Positions 8,061 through 15,208 of a stretch of 39,135 nt of DNA are shown piece after piece. Origin of the DNA: a virus; IMG/VR virus record IMGVR_UViG_3300032286_000279, positions 1 through 39,135 of that record, one strand, 5' to 3'. How positions within the stretch are numbered: position 1 is the stretch's first letter; every line of letters starts with the position of its first letter. The notes below the pieces were generated by a model. That model worked only from the letters and a program-made list of their open reading frames with translations, made no database searches and was not told the origin of the DNA. A program made the translations under genes and the position numbers.

Positions 8061-8099
8061 ATCTTTGTAAGACCTTAACTTAATATGAGGAATCTAAAA

Positions 8100-9485
8100 A
8101 TGTCTTTATCTATAAAAGCAGTAAAAGTAACCGTTGGAATTGACCGACACTATAAATTAATTAGTGATAAAATCACAGCGTTTCGTGTGAAAACGAAATT
8201 AGACAAATCTTTCAACCGTTCTGGTTGTTGGGATAGTAATCAAAAAAGTAAATATATTACTTCACTAATCATTGGACAGGCACCATCTAAAATCATTGTT
8301 GCCAACATTGAAGAATGTATAAAACAAATCCAAGAAGATACTGCTGATTTTGAATATTTCCAAAATTATATTAATCAGGGATTTGATAAAGTTGCAATTG
8401 ACGGTAATAATCGTACAGAAGCAATTTCCGATTACTTAGAAAGTAAAGTTGCCATTCAAAATGGTACTTATGACCTTCCTGGTAATAATCCTGTGGTTAT
8501 TACCAACAATAATAACACTTTTAAAACACATCCAAAAACTTTCAAAGAACATATCCGTGATAATGTAATGCTCACTATCTGTGAATACATTGTTGCTTCA
8601 CGGGAAGATTTATCCCGTTTGTTTATTAACATTAATGATGGTTATACATTAAATGACCAAGAACGCCGTAACGCTATTCTTGTTCCTTTTGCCGATTATG
8701 TTCGTGAAACTTCAAAGAAATATGAAAAAGCATTCGAACATATCTTTAAAAAAGGTAATGACCGTTTGAAAATTGATGAACAAATTGTCAACTTAACTGT
8801 ATGCGGTGCTTTCGGACCTTCTCATGGTATTTCTAAGAAAGATAAATTTGATGCCTATACCGATGGTTCATTAGTTTCGTTATATGTCAATAAAAAAGGT
8901 GGCAACAAAGACATTGTTGATACACTATCATTAATTCAAAAATATGGTCACAAAGGTTTTAAAGAAACTTCAACATTAACTAATTTGTTTATGTTAGTTT
9001 GTCATATCAATAAGATGAAAATTAAAATCTTAGATAATGAGGCTTTTTTCAAATGGTTTATGGCAACAGAAAATAAACGTGTTGCTAATATCGACCGTAA
9101 AATTGTTACCTTGGATAATGGAACTGAGTTGAATTATATTTCAATTGGTGCTGCCACATCTAGTAAGTTTTTACCTGCTCGTTTGGATGTTATCTTAGAA
9201 GATTTCCAAAAGATTAAACCAGGTATCGTTACTGAGGTTGATGTTGAGAGATTGGCAACTAATATTCAACGATATCAATGTTGGGTTCAACAAGAAGGTG
9301 TATGTCCTCAAACTGGTAAAATAATTCCAGAAGATGAGGTTCAAAATCACGGTTTATGGGAAGCTGACCATGTTATTCCATATTCTAAAGGCGGTAAAAC
9401 AACCTTAGATAATCTTGAACTTGTATGCCGTAAATACAATCGTTCTAAGGGTAATAAGATTGTAAAAGAAACAATTGCCGCATAA
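8100..9485 (+). CDS. DUF262-like (GmrS-type) protein fused to an HNH nuclease domain
   Basis: The start is placed at ATG 8100 because TGAGGA about 8 bases upstream is a good ribosome site; an in-frame ATG at 8085 sits on that site and would add five residues. The 461-residue protein has an N-terminal half like DUF262/ParB-type proteins: WDSNQKSKYITSLI at 44-57, IDGNNR at 100-105 (position of the DGQQR motif of GmrS) and LFININDG with ERRNAI further on. The C-terminus is an HNH domain: Cys402, ADH at 422-424, Asn438, Cys443 and Asn447. In GmrSD-type enzymes a DUF262 NTPase domain works with a His-Me nuclease against modified DNA. Here it could attack host or competitor DNA, or act as a homing-type nuclease (inference). 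It belongs to the accessory block. Confidence 0.75.
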   Translation: MSLSIKAVKVTVGIDRHYKLISDKITAFRVKTKLDKSFNRSGCWDSNQKSKYITSLIIGQAPSKIIVANIEECIKQIQEDTADFEYFQNYINQGFDKVAIDGNNRTEAISDYLESKVAIQNGTYDLPGNNPVVITNNNNTFKTHPKTFKEHIRDNVMLTICEYIVASREDLSRLFININDGYTLNDQERRNAILVPFADYVRETSKKYEKAFEHIFKKGNDRLKIDEQIVNLTVCGAFGPSHGISKKDKFDAYTDGSLVSLYVNKKGGNKDIVDTLSLIQKYGHKGFKETSTLTNLFMLVCHINKMKIKILDNEAFFKWFMATENKRVANIDRKIVTLDNGTELNYISIGAATSSKFLPARLDVILEDFQKIKPGIVTEVDVERLATNIQRYQCWVQQEGVCPQTGKIIPEDEVQNHGLWEADHVIPYSKGGKTTLDNLELVCRKYNRSKGNKIVKETIAA

Positions 9486-9489
9486 TCGC

Positions 9490-9518
9490 TTGACAACAGT
9501 TTAAAAACCTGTTATAAT
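9490..9518 (+). promoter_or_regulatory. Consensus sigma70 promoter with extended -10, upstream of winged-helix gene
   Basis: TTGACA (9490-9495), 17-base spacer, TATAAT (9513-9518) preceded by TG-T (9510-9512). An imperfect dyad AACAG (9495-9499)/CTGTT (9509-9513) spans the spacer. The leader from about 9525 to 9594 can form GGTCTC/GAGACC pairing. Confidence 0.87.
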
Positions 9519-9594
9519 TATATCTAATTCGAGAGAAAGGTCTCCTCTTGAATACCACAAACCTTGAGACCACATTTAAATGGAGTATTTCGTA

Positions 9595-9867
9595 ATGAGC
9601 GTTAAATCTAAAGTCCTAGCATACCTGTCTAAAGACAGCCAATATAACACCTTGACAGCACAAAAAATGCAATCAACTTTCGGTGTTGCTAACCCATCAG
9701 CAGTCATCAATGATTTGCGTAACGATGGTAATGCGATTTATTTGAATAGCCGCATTAATGCAAATGGCGAGAAAGTTTCTTTCTATCGTCTCGGCACACC
9801 AACTAAGCGCATTGTCGCTGCTGGTATTGCCGCTGTTCGCCAATCTGGCGAACGTGCTTTTGCCTAA
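9595..9867 (+). CDS. Small winged-helix-like phage protein
   Basis: The start is set at ATG 9595. The ATG at 9580 is part of ATGGAG, whose GGAG is the natural ribosome site for 9595. The 90-residue product reads like a compact helix-turn-helix/winged-helix fold: a helix with KVLAYLSK, a segment TLTAQKMQSTFGV, a second helix SAVINDLRNDG and a beta-wing (AIYLNSRINANGEKVSFYRLG), then a basic, Ala-rich tail. Close relatives are common in large phages. It could bind DNA or control transcription (inference). It is monocistronic, with a consensus promoter in front and a strong terminator behind, so it is probably made in large amounts. Confidence 0.65.
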   Translation: MSVKSKVLAYLSKDSQYNTLTAQKMQSTFGVANPSAVINDLRNDGNAIYLNSRINANGEKVSFYRLGTPTKRIVAAGIAAVRQSGERAFA

Positions 9868-9885
9868 AATAGTTTAGCAAAAGTT

Positions 9886-9930
9886 AGAAGGAGAAGATAT
9901 ATAATAGTATCCTCTCCTTCTTTTTATTTT
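9886..9930 (+). terminator. Strong intrinsic terminator after the winged-helix gene
   Basis: AGAAGGAGA (9886-9894) pairs with TCTCCTTCT (9913-9921), 9 bp, continued inward by GATA/TATC after one mismatch. The 3' arm runs straight into TTTTTATTTT. It lies about 20 bases after the stop at 9867 and separates this unit from the downstream replication genes. Confidence 0.9.
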
Positions 9931-9943
9931 ATGGGTATATAAT

Positions 9944-10759
9944 ATGGAAATTCAAGTCTCAGTTGACGAATTAAGAAAGAAAAAACTTTTTGTCGCTACC
10001 CCAATGTATGGTGGCATGGCACATGGCCTATACATTAAATCAATTCTAGATTTACAAAACACAATGTCAAAATATGGAGTAGAAGTTAAATTCTCATTCC
10101 TGTTTAACGAATCACTTATCACTAGAGCTCGTAACTATTTGGTTGATGAGTTTCTTCGCACAGATTACACACACTTACTTTTTATCGATTCTGACATTAA
10201 CTTTAATGCTCAAGATATTGTAGCATTACTTGCCTTAGATAAGGATGTTGTTGGTGGTCCCTATCCTAAGAAAGCAATTAACTGGAAGAATGTTGCTGAA
10301 GCTGCACGAAAACATCCTGATATGGATCCTAAAGAATTAGAGGGTCTTGTTGGTGATTATGTTTTTAATGTGGTAAAAGGAACTAAATCATTCTCTGTAA
10401 CAGAACCATTAGAAGTGATGGAAATTGGTACAGGTTACATGATGGTCAATCGTACAGTCTTTGACAAAATGCGTGATGCCTATCCAACTATTCATTACAA
10501 ACCTGACCATGTAGGTCAAGCTAACTTTGATGGTACACGGTACATTCATGCTTACTTTGATACAGTAATTGATTATAAAGATTCTATTACTGGTGGTGGT
10601 TCTGACCGTTATCTAAGTGAAGATTATATGTTTTGCCAGATGTGGCGTAAAATTGGTGGACAAATTTACTTATGTCCTTGGATGAAAACACATCACGTTG
10701 GTACATATGCTTTCGCAGGTAATATGCCAGCTGTTGCTAACTTTACAGGTAAACTATAA
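9944..10759 (+). CDS. Glycosyltransferase-like protein (GT-A fold)
   Basis: The 271-residue protein starts with a beta-strand/loop typical of GT-A enzymes (LFVATPMYGG), has RARN near 61-64 and a DSD motif at 82-84 in LLFIDSDIN, the DxD site that binds the metal and nucleotide sugar. A later EDYMFC segment and a His-rich end (KTHHVGTYAF) resemble the C-terminal half of such enzymes. Possible roles are glycosylation of DNA, a virion protein or a surface glycan; no acceptor can be named. It is preceded by a terminator, so its promoter must be in the short gap 9931-9943 or expression relies on read-through. Its stop overlaps the next gene by one base. Confidence 0.75.
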   Translation: MEIQVSVDELRKKKLFVATPMYGGMAHGLYIKSILDLQNTMSKYGVEVKFSFLFNESLITRARNYLVDEFLRTDYTHLLFIDSDINFNAQDIVALLALDKDVVGGPYPKKAINWKNVAEAARKHPDMDPKELEGLVGDYVFNVVKGTKSFSVTEPLEVMEIGTGYMMVNRTVFDKMRDAYPTIHYKPDHVGQANFDGTRYIHAYFDTVIDYKDSITGGGSDRYLSEDYMFCQMWRKIGGQIYLCPWMKTHHVGTYAFAGNMPAVANFTGKL

Positions 10760-11205
10760 TGTCAACTTTTATTTTATCTGAAATTCCAGAAGAAGAGAAG
10801 ATTAAAATAATGTTGGAAAAAGATAGATTGGTTTCTGAAGCTCCTTATCACCCCGGTTATGAAGATGCTTCAAGTAAAGACATTATTAAAGCTTCACAAA
10901 CGGCCACTTCTGGTGGTCGTAAGTTTGATGGTGGTAAACCTCAGTATGGTTTACTTCCACCAAATGCATTAAAAGCAACTGTTGAAATCCTAACATTCGG
11001 TGCCGAGAAATACGAACCGAATAATTGGATACATGTACCTGATTCTAAACGCCGATACTTTGATGCCGCTCAACGGCATTTATGGGATTGGAAAAACGGC
11101 CAACAAAATGACCCCGAATCAGGCAAGAATCACCTAGCACATGCTCTATGTTGCCTCATGTTTCTATACGAACATGATACAATATACTCTGTCGATAAAA
11201 CTTAA
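10759..11205 (+). CDS. dATP/dGTP pyrophosphohydrolase-like protein (DUF5664-like)
   Basis: The 148-residue protein has the hallmark pattern of DUF5664 (all-alpha NTP pyrophosphohydrolase) proteins: GGRKFDGGKPQYGLLPP at 52-68, an acidic ILTFGAEKYEPNNW helix at 77-90, a FDAAQRHLWDW helix and a final HLAHALCCLMFLYE helix. These residues form the four-helix, metal-binding core seen in MazG-like enzymes. The family hydrolyses deoxynucleoside triphosphates to monophosphates and can shape the phage's nucleotide pool. The first 45 residues look like a non-conserved arm. The gene overlaps the glycosyltransferase by one base and lies just upstream of the clamp gene. Confidence 0.75.
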   Translation: MSTFILSEIPEEEKIKIMLEKDRLVSEAPYHPGYEDASSKDIIKASQTATSGGRKFDGGKPQYGLLPPNALKATVEILTFGAEKYEPNNWIHVPDSKRRYFDAAQRHLWDWKNGQQNDPESGKNHLAHALCCLMFLYEHDTIYSVDKT

Positions 11206-11221
11206 TTATGAAGGTATTAAA

Positions 11222-11908
11222 ATGAAATTATCTGATAACACCCTTGCAGTATTAAAAAACTTTGGAAACATCAATTCTGGTATTTACCTCAAACAAGGTA
11301 AAACACTTAAAACTGTTTCTTCCCACAAAAACATCTTGGCGACAGCTGAAATTGCGGATGAAATTCCATCTGATTTTGGTATCTATGACTTGAATGAATT
11401 TCTTTCGGTAGTTTCACTACACAAAGATGATTTAAGCTTAGAGTTTGATTCTAAGAATGTTGTAATCTCTGGCTTAAAAGGTCGTAGTAAAATCAAGTAT
11501 CGTGCTTGTGAACCTACTATGATTGTAACACCACCTGAAAAGAATATCACAATGCCTGATGCTGAGATTTCTTTTGAATTGTCTGCTGAAGATTTCCGTT
11601 GGATTATGGATGCAGCCAATGTTCTTGGTTCACCACAAATCTCCGTTGAATCTGATGGTGAATCCGTATCTTTGAATACTGTTGATACCGCAAATGATTC
11701 AGCACATACCGAATCATTGAAGTTAGATGTAGCTGGTACTGGTAGTAAGTTCAAGATGATTTTCAAAACAGAAAACATCTCCAAGATTCTTGCTGGTGCC
11801 TATGTTGTACAGATTTCATCAAAGGGTATTTCACATTTCTCCAACAAGAAGTTTGCTTTAGAATATTGGATTACCACAGAAGTTGGTTCAACCTTTACAA
11901 AGGGTTAA
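11222..11908 (+). CDS. 45: Sliding clamp gp45
   Basis: The start is ATG 11222, after the GAAGG ribosome site in the gap; the longer open frame from 11141 would run into the preceding gene. This gives 228 residues, the same length as T4 gp45. The N-terminus (MKLSDNTLAVLKNF), the repeated beta-strand layout and the order 45-44-62-regA-43 support the call. As a trimeric ring it tethers DNA polymerase gp43 and, in T4, also activates late transcription. Late-promoter octamers elsewhere in the window fit with that second role. Confidence 0.92.
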   Translation: MKLSDNTLAVLKNFGNINSGIYLKQGKTLKTVSSHKNILATAEIADEIPSDFGIYDLNEFLSVVSLHKDDLSLEFDSKNVVISGLKGRSKIKYRACEPTMIVTPPEKNITMPDAEISFELSAEDFRWIMDAANVLGSPQISVESDGESVSLNTVDTANDSAHTESLKLDVAGTGSKFKMIFKTENISKILAGAYVVQISSKGISHFSNKKFALEYWITTEVGSTFTKG

Positions 11909-11909
11909 T

Positions 11910-12086
11910 ATGAAGTTTAAATATTTTACCAACAAGGATTCCGGCCAATCTTTGGCTGTGAATCCTGATACTGTGAAGTATGTGAAAGAAACACCGATTG
12001 GTGCAACTCTCGTTTTTTATGATGGTGAATTCATTGTATTAAATGATAATTATATGGAAGTTGCAACAAGGCTTAGTGAAGTTTAA
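11910..12086 (+). CDS. Small protein between gp45 and gp44
   Basis: The start is ATG 11910, one base after the gp45 stop; a longer frame begins inside gp45 and is not credible. The 58-residue product (NPDTVKYVKE, then ATLVFYDGEFIVLND) alternates hydrophobic and polar residues like a small beta-rich fold and slightly recalls the FlbD-type small proteins. The GAAGG just upstream of gp44 lies after its stop. It is probably coexpressed with the clamp and the clamp loader. Function unknown. Confidence 0.6.
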   Translation: MKFKYFTNKDSGQSLAVNPDTVKYVKETPIGATLVFYDGEFIVLNDNYMEVATRLSEV

Positions 12087-12103
12087 TTTGATGAAGGATT
12101 TAT

Positions 12104-13036
12104 ATGATGGAAAATTTGTTGTGGGTGGAAACTCACAGGCCTCAAACGATTCGGGATTGTATTCTACCTGAAAGGTTAAAGAAACCTTTTCAGGAATATG
12201 TTAATCAGAAAAACATTCCGAATCTCCTTCTTGCTGGTGGTCCCGGTGTAGGTAAAACAACCGTAGCGAAAGCTATGTGTAAAGAAGTTGGTTGTGATTA
12301 TTTGGTTCTTAACGGTTCTGATGAGAATGGTGTAGATACTATTCGTGTCAAGGTTAGAAACTATGCAACCTCAATGTCTTTATCTGGTGGTAGAAAAGTT
12401 ATCATTATCGATGAGGCAGATTACTTAACACCTAATGCACAAGCAATTCTCCGTAATGCAATTGAAGAGTATTCAGTCAATTGTTCATTCATTTTTACCT
12501 GTAATTACAAAACCAAGATTATTGAACCATTACATTCAAGATGTGCGGTTATTGACTTTACATTAAAGAGTGCTGAGAAGGCCTCGATGGCCAAAGACTT
12601 CTTTGTTCGTATCCGTAGTATTTTGCAAAGTGAAAAAGTTGAGTATGATGATAAGGTAATTGCAGAATTAATCAAGAAATACTTTCCAGACTTTCGCCGT
12701 GTTATCAATGAACTACAGCGTTACTCACAGTTTGGTAAGATTGATACTGGTGTTCTTGCACAGATTGCCAATATCTCCATCTCAGAAGTGGTTAAAAATC
12801 TAAAAGAAAAAGATTTTGGTTCTGTTCGTAAATGGGTTGCAAGTGGTGATTTCGATGCCAATATTGTGTTTCGCCAGTTGTATGATGCTCTATATGACAT
12901 TATGAAACCAGCATCTATTCCGCAAGCCGTTTTAATTCTAGCTGACTATCAATACAAACAAGCGTTTGTTGCTGATGGTGAAATTAATCTTGTAGCGTGC
13001 TTGGTTGAGTTGATGGGCTCTTGCGAGTTTAACTGA
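12104..13036 (+). CDS. 44: Clamp loader ATPase gp44
   Basis: The 310-residue AAA+ protein has Walker A GGPGVGKT at 45-52, Walker B VIIIDEAD at 99-106, sensor 1 FTCN and an SRC arginine-finger motif near 145. Its length is close to T4 gp44 (319 aa). Four gp44 subunits with one gp62 load the gp45 clamp at primer ends. GAAGGA is the ribosome site; a second ATG follows directly (ATGATG), so the start may be 12104 or 12107. Its stop overlaps the next ATG (TGATG). Confidence 0.95.
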   Translation: MMENLLWVETHRPQTIRDCILPERLKKPFQEYVNQKNIPNLLLAGGPGVGKTTVAKAMCKEVGCDYLVLNGSDENGVDTIRVKVRNYATSMSLSGGRKVIIIDEADYLTPNAQAILRNAIEEYSVNCSFIFTCNYKTKIIEPLHSRCAVIDFTLKSAEKASMAKDFFVRIRSILQSEKVEYDDKVIAELIKKYFPDFRRVINELQRYSQFGKIDTGVLAQIANISISEVVKNLKEKDFGSVRKWVASGDFDANIVFRQLYDALYDIMKPASIPQAVLILADYQYKQAFVADGEINLVACLVELMGSCEFN

Positions 13037-14253
13037 TGACTAGCATCGCAGACATTGGTGATTTAGTTCGTGTTCGCAACATGATAAACCGCAGAATTAA
13101 AACTCAAGCTAAAAAAAGAAAAAGAAATAAGATGAAGTCTCGTAGTGAAGCTCGTAAATGGAATAACATGAGTGATTCCACCGCACTTACGAAATACCGT
13201 GAAGATACAACAAAGAATGGATATATGATGGAATTAGATGAATATAAAGGTGATGTTCAAAGTGAATATTTCTTGGCAGCTGCCTCGTTAAACGACCACT
13301 TCATCACCAAAGTTGTTGCTGAAAGAACCGATGCTGGTTTAAATACACACACAGTTAATGAAGAGTTGGTTACAGACCGGATTAAATGGTTTGATTATAT
13401 TGAATCTGATTGGAACTCATACCAACTTATTCAGTATGGTAAAACAGATGGTATTGTTTTTGATAAAGAAGAATTGAATTTCTTTGATTACTCTATCAGT
13501 TCTAATTCTGTTGAAGTTAAGGCATATGGTTCAAGTGAATTTGTTAAGTTCGTACATGAAGATTTGTTAGAGAAGTTTGAAGTGGCTGCATGTCATATTG
13601 AATGGATTTATTCAAGTGATGGTTCTTCTATTAACATTCCTTTAATGCCAGAGAAACTTCCAATCTCCGAAATGTATCCTTTCCTTGGCGATGAAACCGT
13701 GGAAGAATATTATAATCGTTTCATGGATTCTTCTGCTTCAATTCTTTTATTGATTGGTCCGCCAGGAACAGGTAAGACAACTTTCATTCGTGGTCTATTA
13801 CACCATGCACAGAGAAATGCTATTGTTACCTATGATGAAAAGATTTTGGAAAGAGATTATGTCTTTGCTCAGTTTATCGAGGGTGATGCTGGTGTTATGG
13901 TGATTGAAGATGCCGATAACTTTCTAAGACCCCGTGATGAGGGTAATGGAATGATGCATCGTTTTCTAAACGTAGGTGATGGCCTTATCAGTCTCAAAGG
14001 TAAGAAGTTAATCTTCTCCACCAATTTACCATCAGTTCGTGATGTTGATGAGGCTTTGACAAGACCAGGTCGTTGCTTTGATGTGATTAGTTTTGATAAC
14101 TACACATTAGAAGAAGCAAAGATTTTGGCTGGTAAACTTGACATTCCGTTTGACGAAAAAGAGTCTAAATCGGATACATACTCATTAGCAGAGGTGTTTT
14201 ATAAACAACAAAACACCAATCCTAAAAAAGAGAAAAAGATGGGTTTCGTATGA
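13036..14253 (+). CDS. AAA+ ATPase inserted between gp44 and gp62
   Basis: The 405-residue protein starts with a strongly basic stretch (residues 15-45, many Lys/Arg), then an unassigned region of about 180 residues, then an AAA+ domain with Walker A GPPGTGKT at 241-248, a Walker B-like VMVIEDAD near 290, sensor 1 FSTN and a TRPGRCFD arginine-finger motif. The TRPGR pattern is typical of classical AAA proteins such as BCS1 or the proteasomal and FtsH ATPases, not of clamp loaders. It is not part of T4's own 44-62 arrangement. Overlaps at both ends (TGATG with gp44, ATGA with gp62) place it inside the clamp-loader operon, so a replication role is likely but unproven. Confidence 0.8.
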   Translation: MTSIADIGDLVRVRNMINRRIKTQAKKRKRNKMKSRSEARKWNNMSDSTALTKYREDTTKNGYMMELDEYKGDVQSEYFLAAASLNDHFITKVVAERTDAGLNTHTVNEELVTDRIKWFDYIESDWNSYQLIQYGKTDGIVFDKEELNFFDYSISSNSVEVKAYGSSEFVKFVHEDLLEKFEVAACHIEWIYSSDGSSINIPLMPEKLPISEMYPFLGDETVEEYYNRFMDSSASILLLIGPPGTGKTTFIRGLLHHAQRNAIVTYDEKILERDYVFAQFIEGDAGVMVIEDADNFLRPRDEGNGMMHRFLNVGDGLISLKGKKLIFSTNLPSVRDVDEALTRPGRCFDVISFDNYTLEEAKILAGKLDIPFDEKESKSDTYSLAEVFYKQQNTNPKKEKKMGFV

Positions 14254-14636
14254 GCAGTCCCTTTGATTATGTAAATGAGATTCTTTATGGTAAGAAGAAC
14301 CTCATCGTGGATGAATCAACAGAAAAGGACTATGCACCGTTTCTTGTAAACCGAGCATTGTCCTACCATTATGATTGCATTTTGTATGCCAATGAGATGA
14401 ACCAGAGACACCATCTCGATAAAAAGTGTCAAAATTCGTTCCTTATAAATACCGTAAGGTCTCGTAAGAGGCCGTTTGCAAAGTGGGTTAAGTCTGAAAA
14501 AAGTGAAGATTTAGAATGTATCAAGAAAGTCTTTCAATATTCTGACATTAAGGCCAAAGAAGTCCTGCGCCTACTTAGTGATGAACAAATCCAAAAACTA
14601 AAAGAACAAACCGGAATCGGTGGATTAAGGAAATGA
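14250..14636 (+). CDS. 62: Clamp loader small subunit gp62
   Basis: The 128-residue protein, rich in basic and aromatic residues, starts like gp62 proteins (PFDYVNEILYGKKN) and has the conserved YHYDCILYANEMN segment. T4 gp62 is longer (187 aa), and short versions are usual in the aquatic T4-like phages. It is the stator subunit of the gp44/62 clamp loader. Its position immediately before regA supports the call. The ATGA overlap with the preceding ATPase suggests translational coupling. A TATAAATA octamer lies inside it at 14444-14451. Confidence 0.88.
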   Translation: MSSPFDYVNEILYGKKNLIVDESTEKDYAPFLVNRALSYHYDCILYANEMNQRHHLDKKCQNSFLINTVRSRKRPFAKWVKSEKSEDLECIKKVFQYSDIKAKEVLRLLSDEQIQKLKEQTGIGGLRK

Positions 14637-14637
14637 A

Positions 14638-15054
14638 ATGTCCGATATTTTTAAGGGAGTTGGTGTTGAAATAGCACTAGATGATGAGGATGCCTTTTTG
14701 AAGGTTCGTGAGACACTAACGAGAATCGGTGTTTCCTCTAGAAAAGAAAAAGTATTATACCAGTCTTGCCATATACTACACAAACAAGGTAGATATGTGA
14801 TTTTACATTTTAAAGAATTGTTTGCTTTAGATGGTAAACCATCAACAATTACAGATAATGATATACAGCGTAGAAATGCAATTGTAAATTTACTTGAAGA
14901 ATGGAGTCTGTTAAAGATTCTAAAGGAAGAAAAGTCCAAGATTGAAGGTAATTTGGCACCTATTCATCAAATTAAGATTATATCCTATAAAGAAAAAGAT
15001 GAGTGGGAATTAGTCAGTAAATATACAATTGGTAAGAAAAAAACTGATTATTGA
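14638..15054 (+). CDS. regA: RegA translational repressor
   Basis: The 138-residue protein matches the RegA pattern closely: FLKVRETLTRIGV near 20-33, then KVLYQSCHILHKQGRYVILHFKE in pieces, and QRRNAIVNLLEEW near the end. T4 RegA has 122 residues, so this one has a slightly longer tail. RegA binds the ribosome sites of many early phage mRNAs and its own, shutting off their translation. Its own start region (GGAAATGAAATG) overlaps the gp62 stop region, as expected for autoregulated, coupled translation. Confidence 0.94.
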   Translation: MSDIFKGVGVEIALDDEDAFLKVRETLTRIGVSSRKEKVLYQSCHILHKQGRYVILHFKELFALDGKPSTITDNDIQRRNAIVNLLEEWSLLKILKEEKSKIEGNLAPIHQIKIISYKEKDEWELVSKYTIGKKKTDY

Positions 15055-15056
15055 TT

Positions 15057-15064
15057 TATAAATA
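15057..15064 (+). promoter_or_regulatory. T4-type late promoter (TATAAATA)
   Basis: A perfect match to the T4 late octamer lies right after the RegA stop, in the noncoding gap before hsp20. Transcription would start about 13 bases on and carry the structured leader. The clamp gp45 present in this genome is the T4 late-transcription activator. Confidence 0.75.
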
Positions 15065-15074
15065 ATCATACAGG

Positions 15075-15174
15075 CTTCACCTTAGGACCGCTAAGTTACG
15101 AAGCGTTTTAAAGCGGGCATGACGCTACGATGCCGCTGGATCCCGTAACCAGTACACCATGCCTTCGGGATGGT
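15075..15174 (+). ncRNA. Highly structured leader RNA of hsp20 (candidate cis-regulator)
   Basis: The leader is more G+C-rich than its surroundings and can form several helices. CTTAG (15081-15085) pairs with CTAAG (15091-15095). A long-range GTTACG (15095-15100)/CGTAAC (15144-15149) pairing encloses AGCGG(G)CAT (15112-15120)/ATGCCGCT (15130-15137), 8 bp with one bulge. A final hairpin at 15156-15174 is closed by a C(UUCG)G tetraloop. CCTTA near 15080 could also pair with TAAGG of the ribosome site. It does not match any riboswitch I recognise. Placement before a heat-shock gene suggests a thermosensor or stability element (inference). Confidence 0.65.
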
Positions 15175-15208
15175 AAAATGAAACTTGCTTAATTTAAGGA
15201 GATAAAAC

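Noticed and set aside
8085-8099. ATG 8085 as start of the DUF262-HNH gene
   Set aside because: This ATG overlaps the TGAGGA ribosome site and has none of its own; ATG 8100 has the correct spacing.
11141-11221. Longer N-terminus for gp45 from 11141
   Set aside because: It would lie in the preceding gene and adds a sequence not expected of gp45; ATG 11222 has a ribosome site and gives exactly the T4 length.
14444-14451. TATAAATA inside gp62 as a late promoter
   Set aside because: A perfect octamer, but deep in the coding region of an early-type gene ahead of regA, an early gene. Coincidence is as likely in A+T-rich DNA, so it is not listed as a feature.
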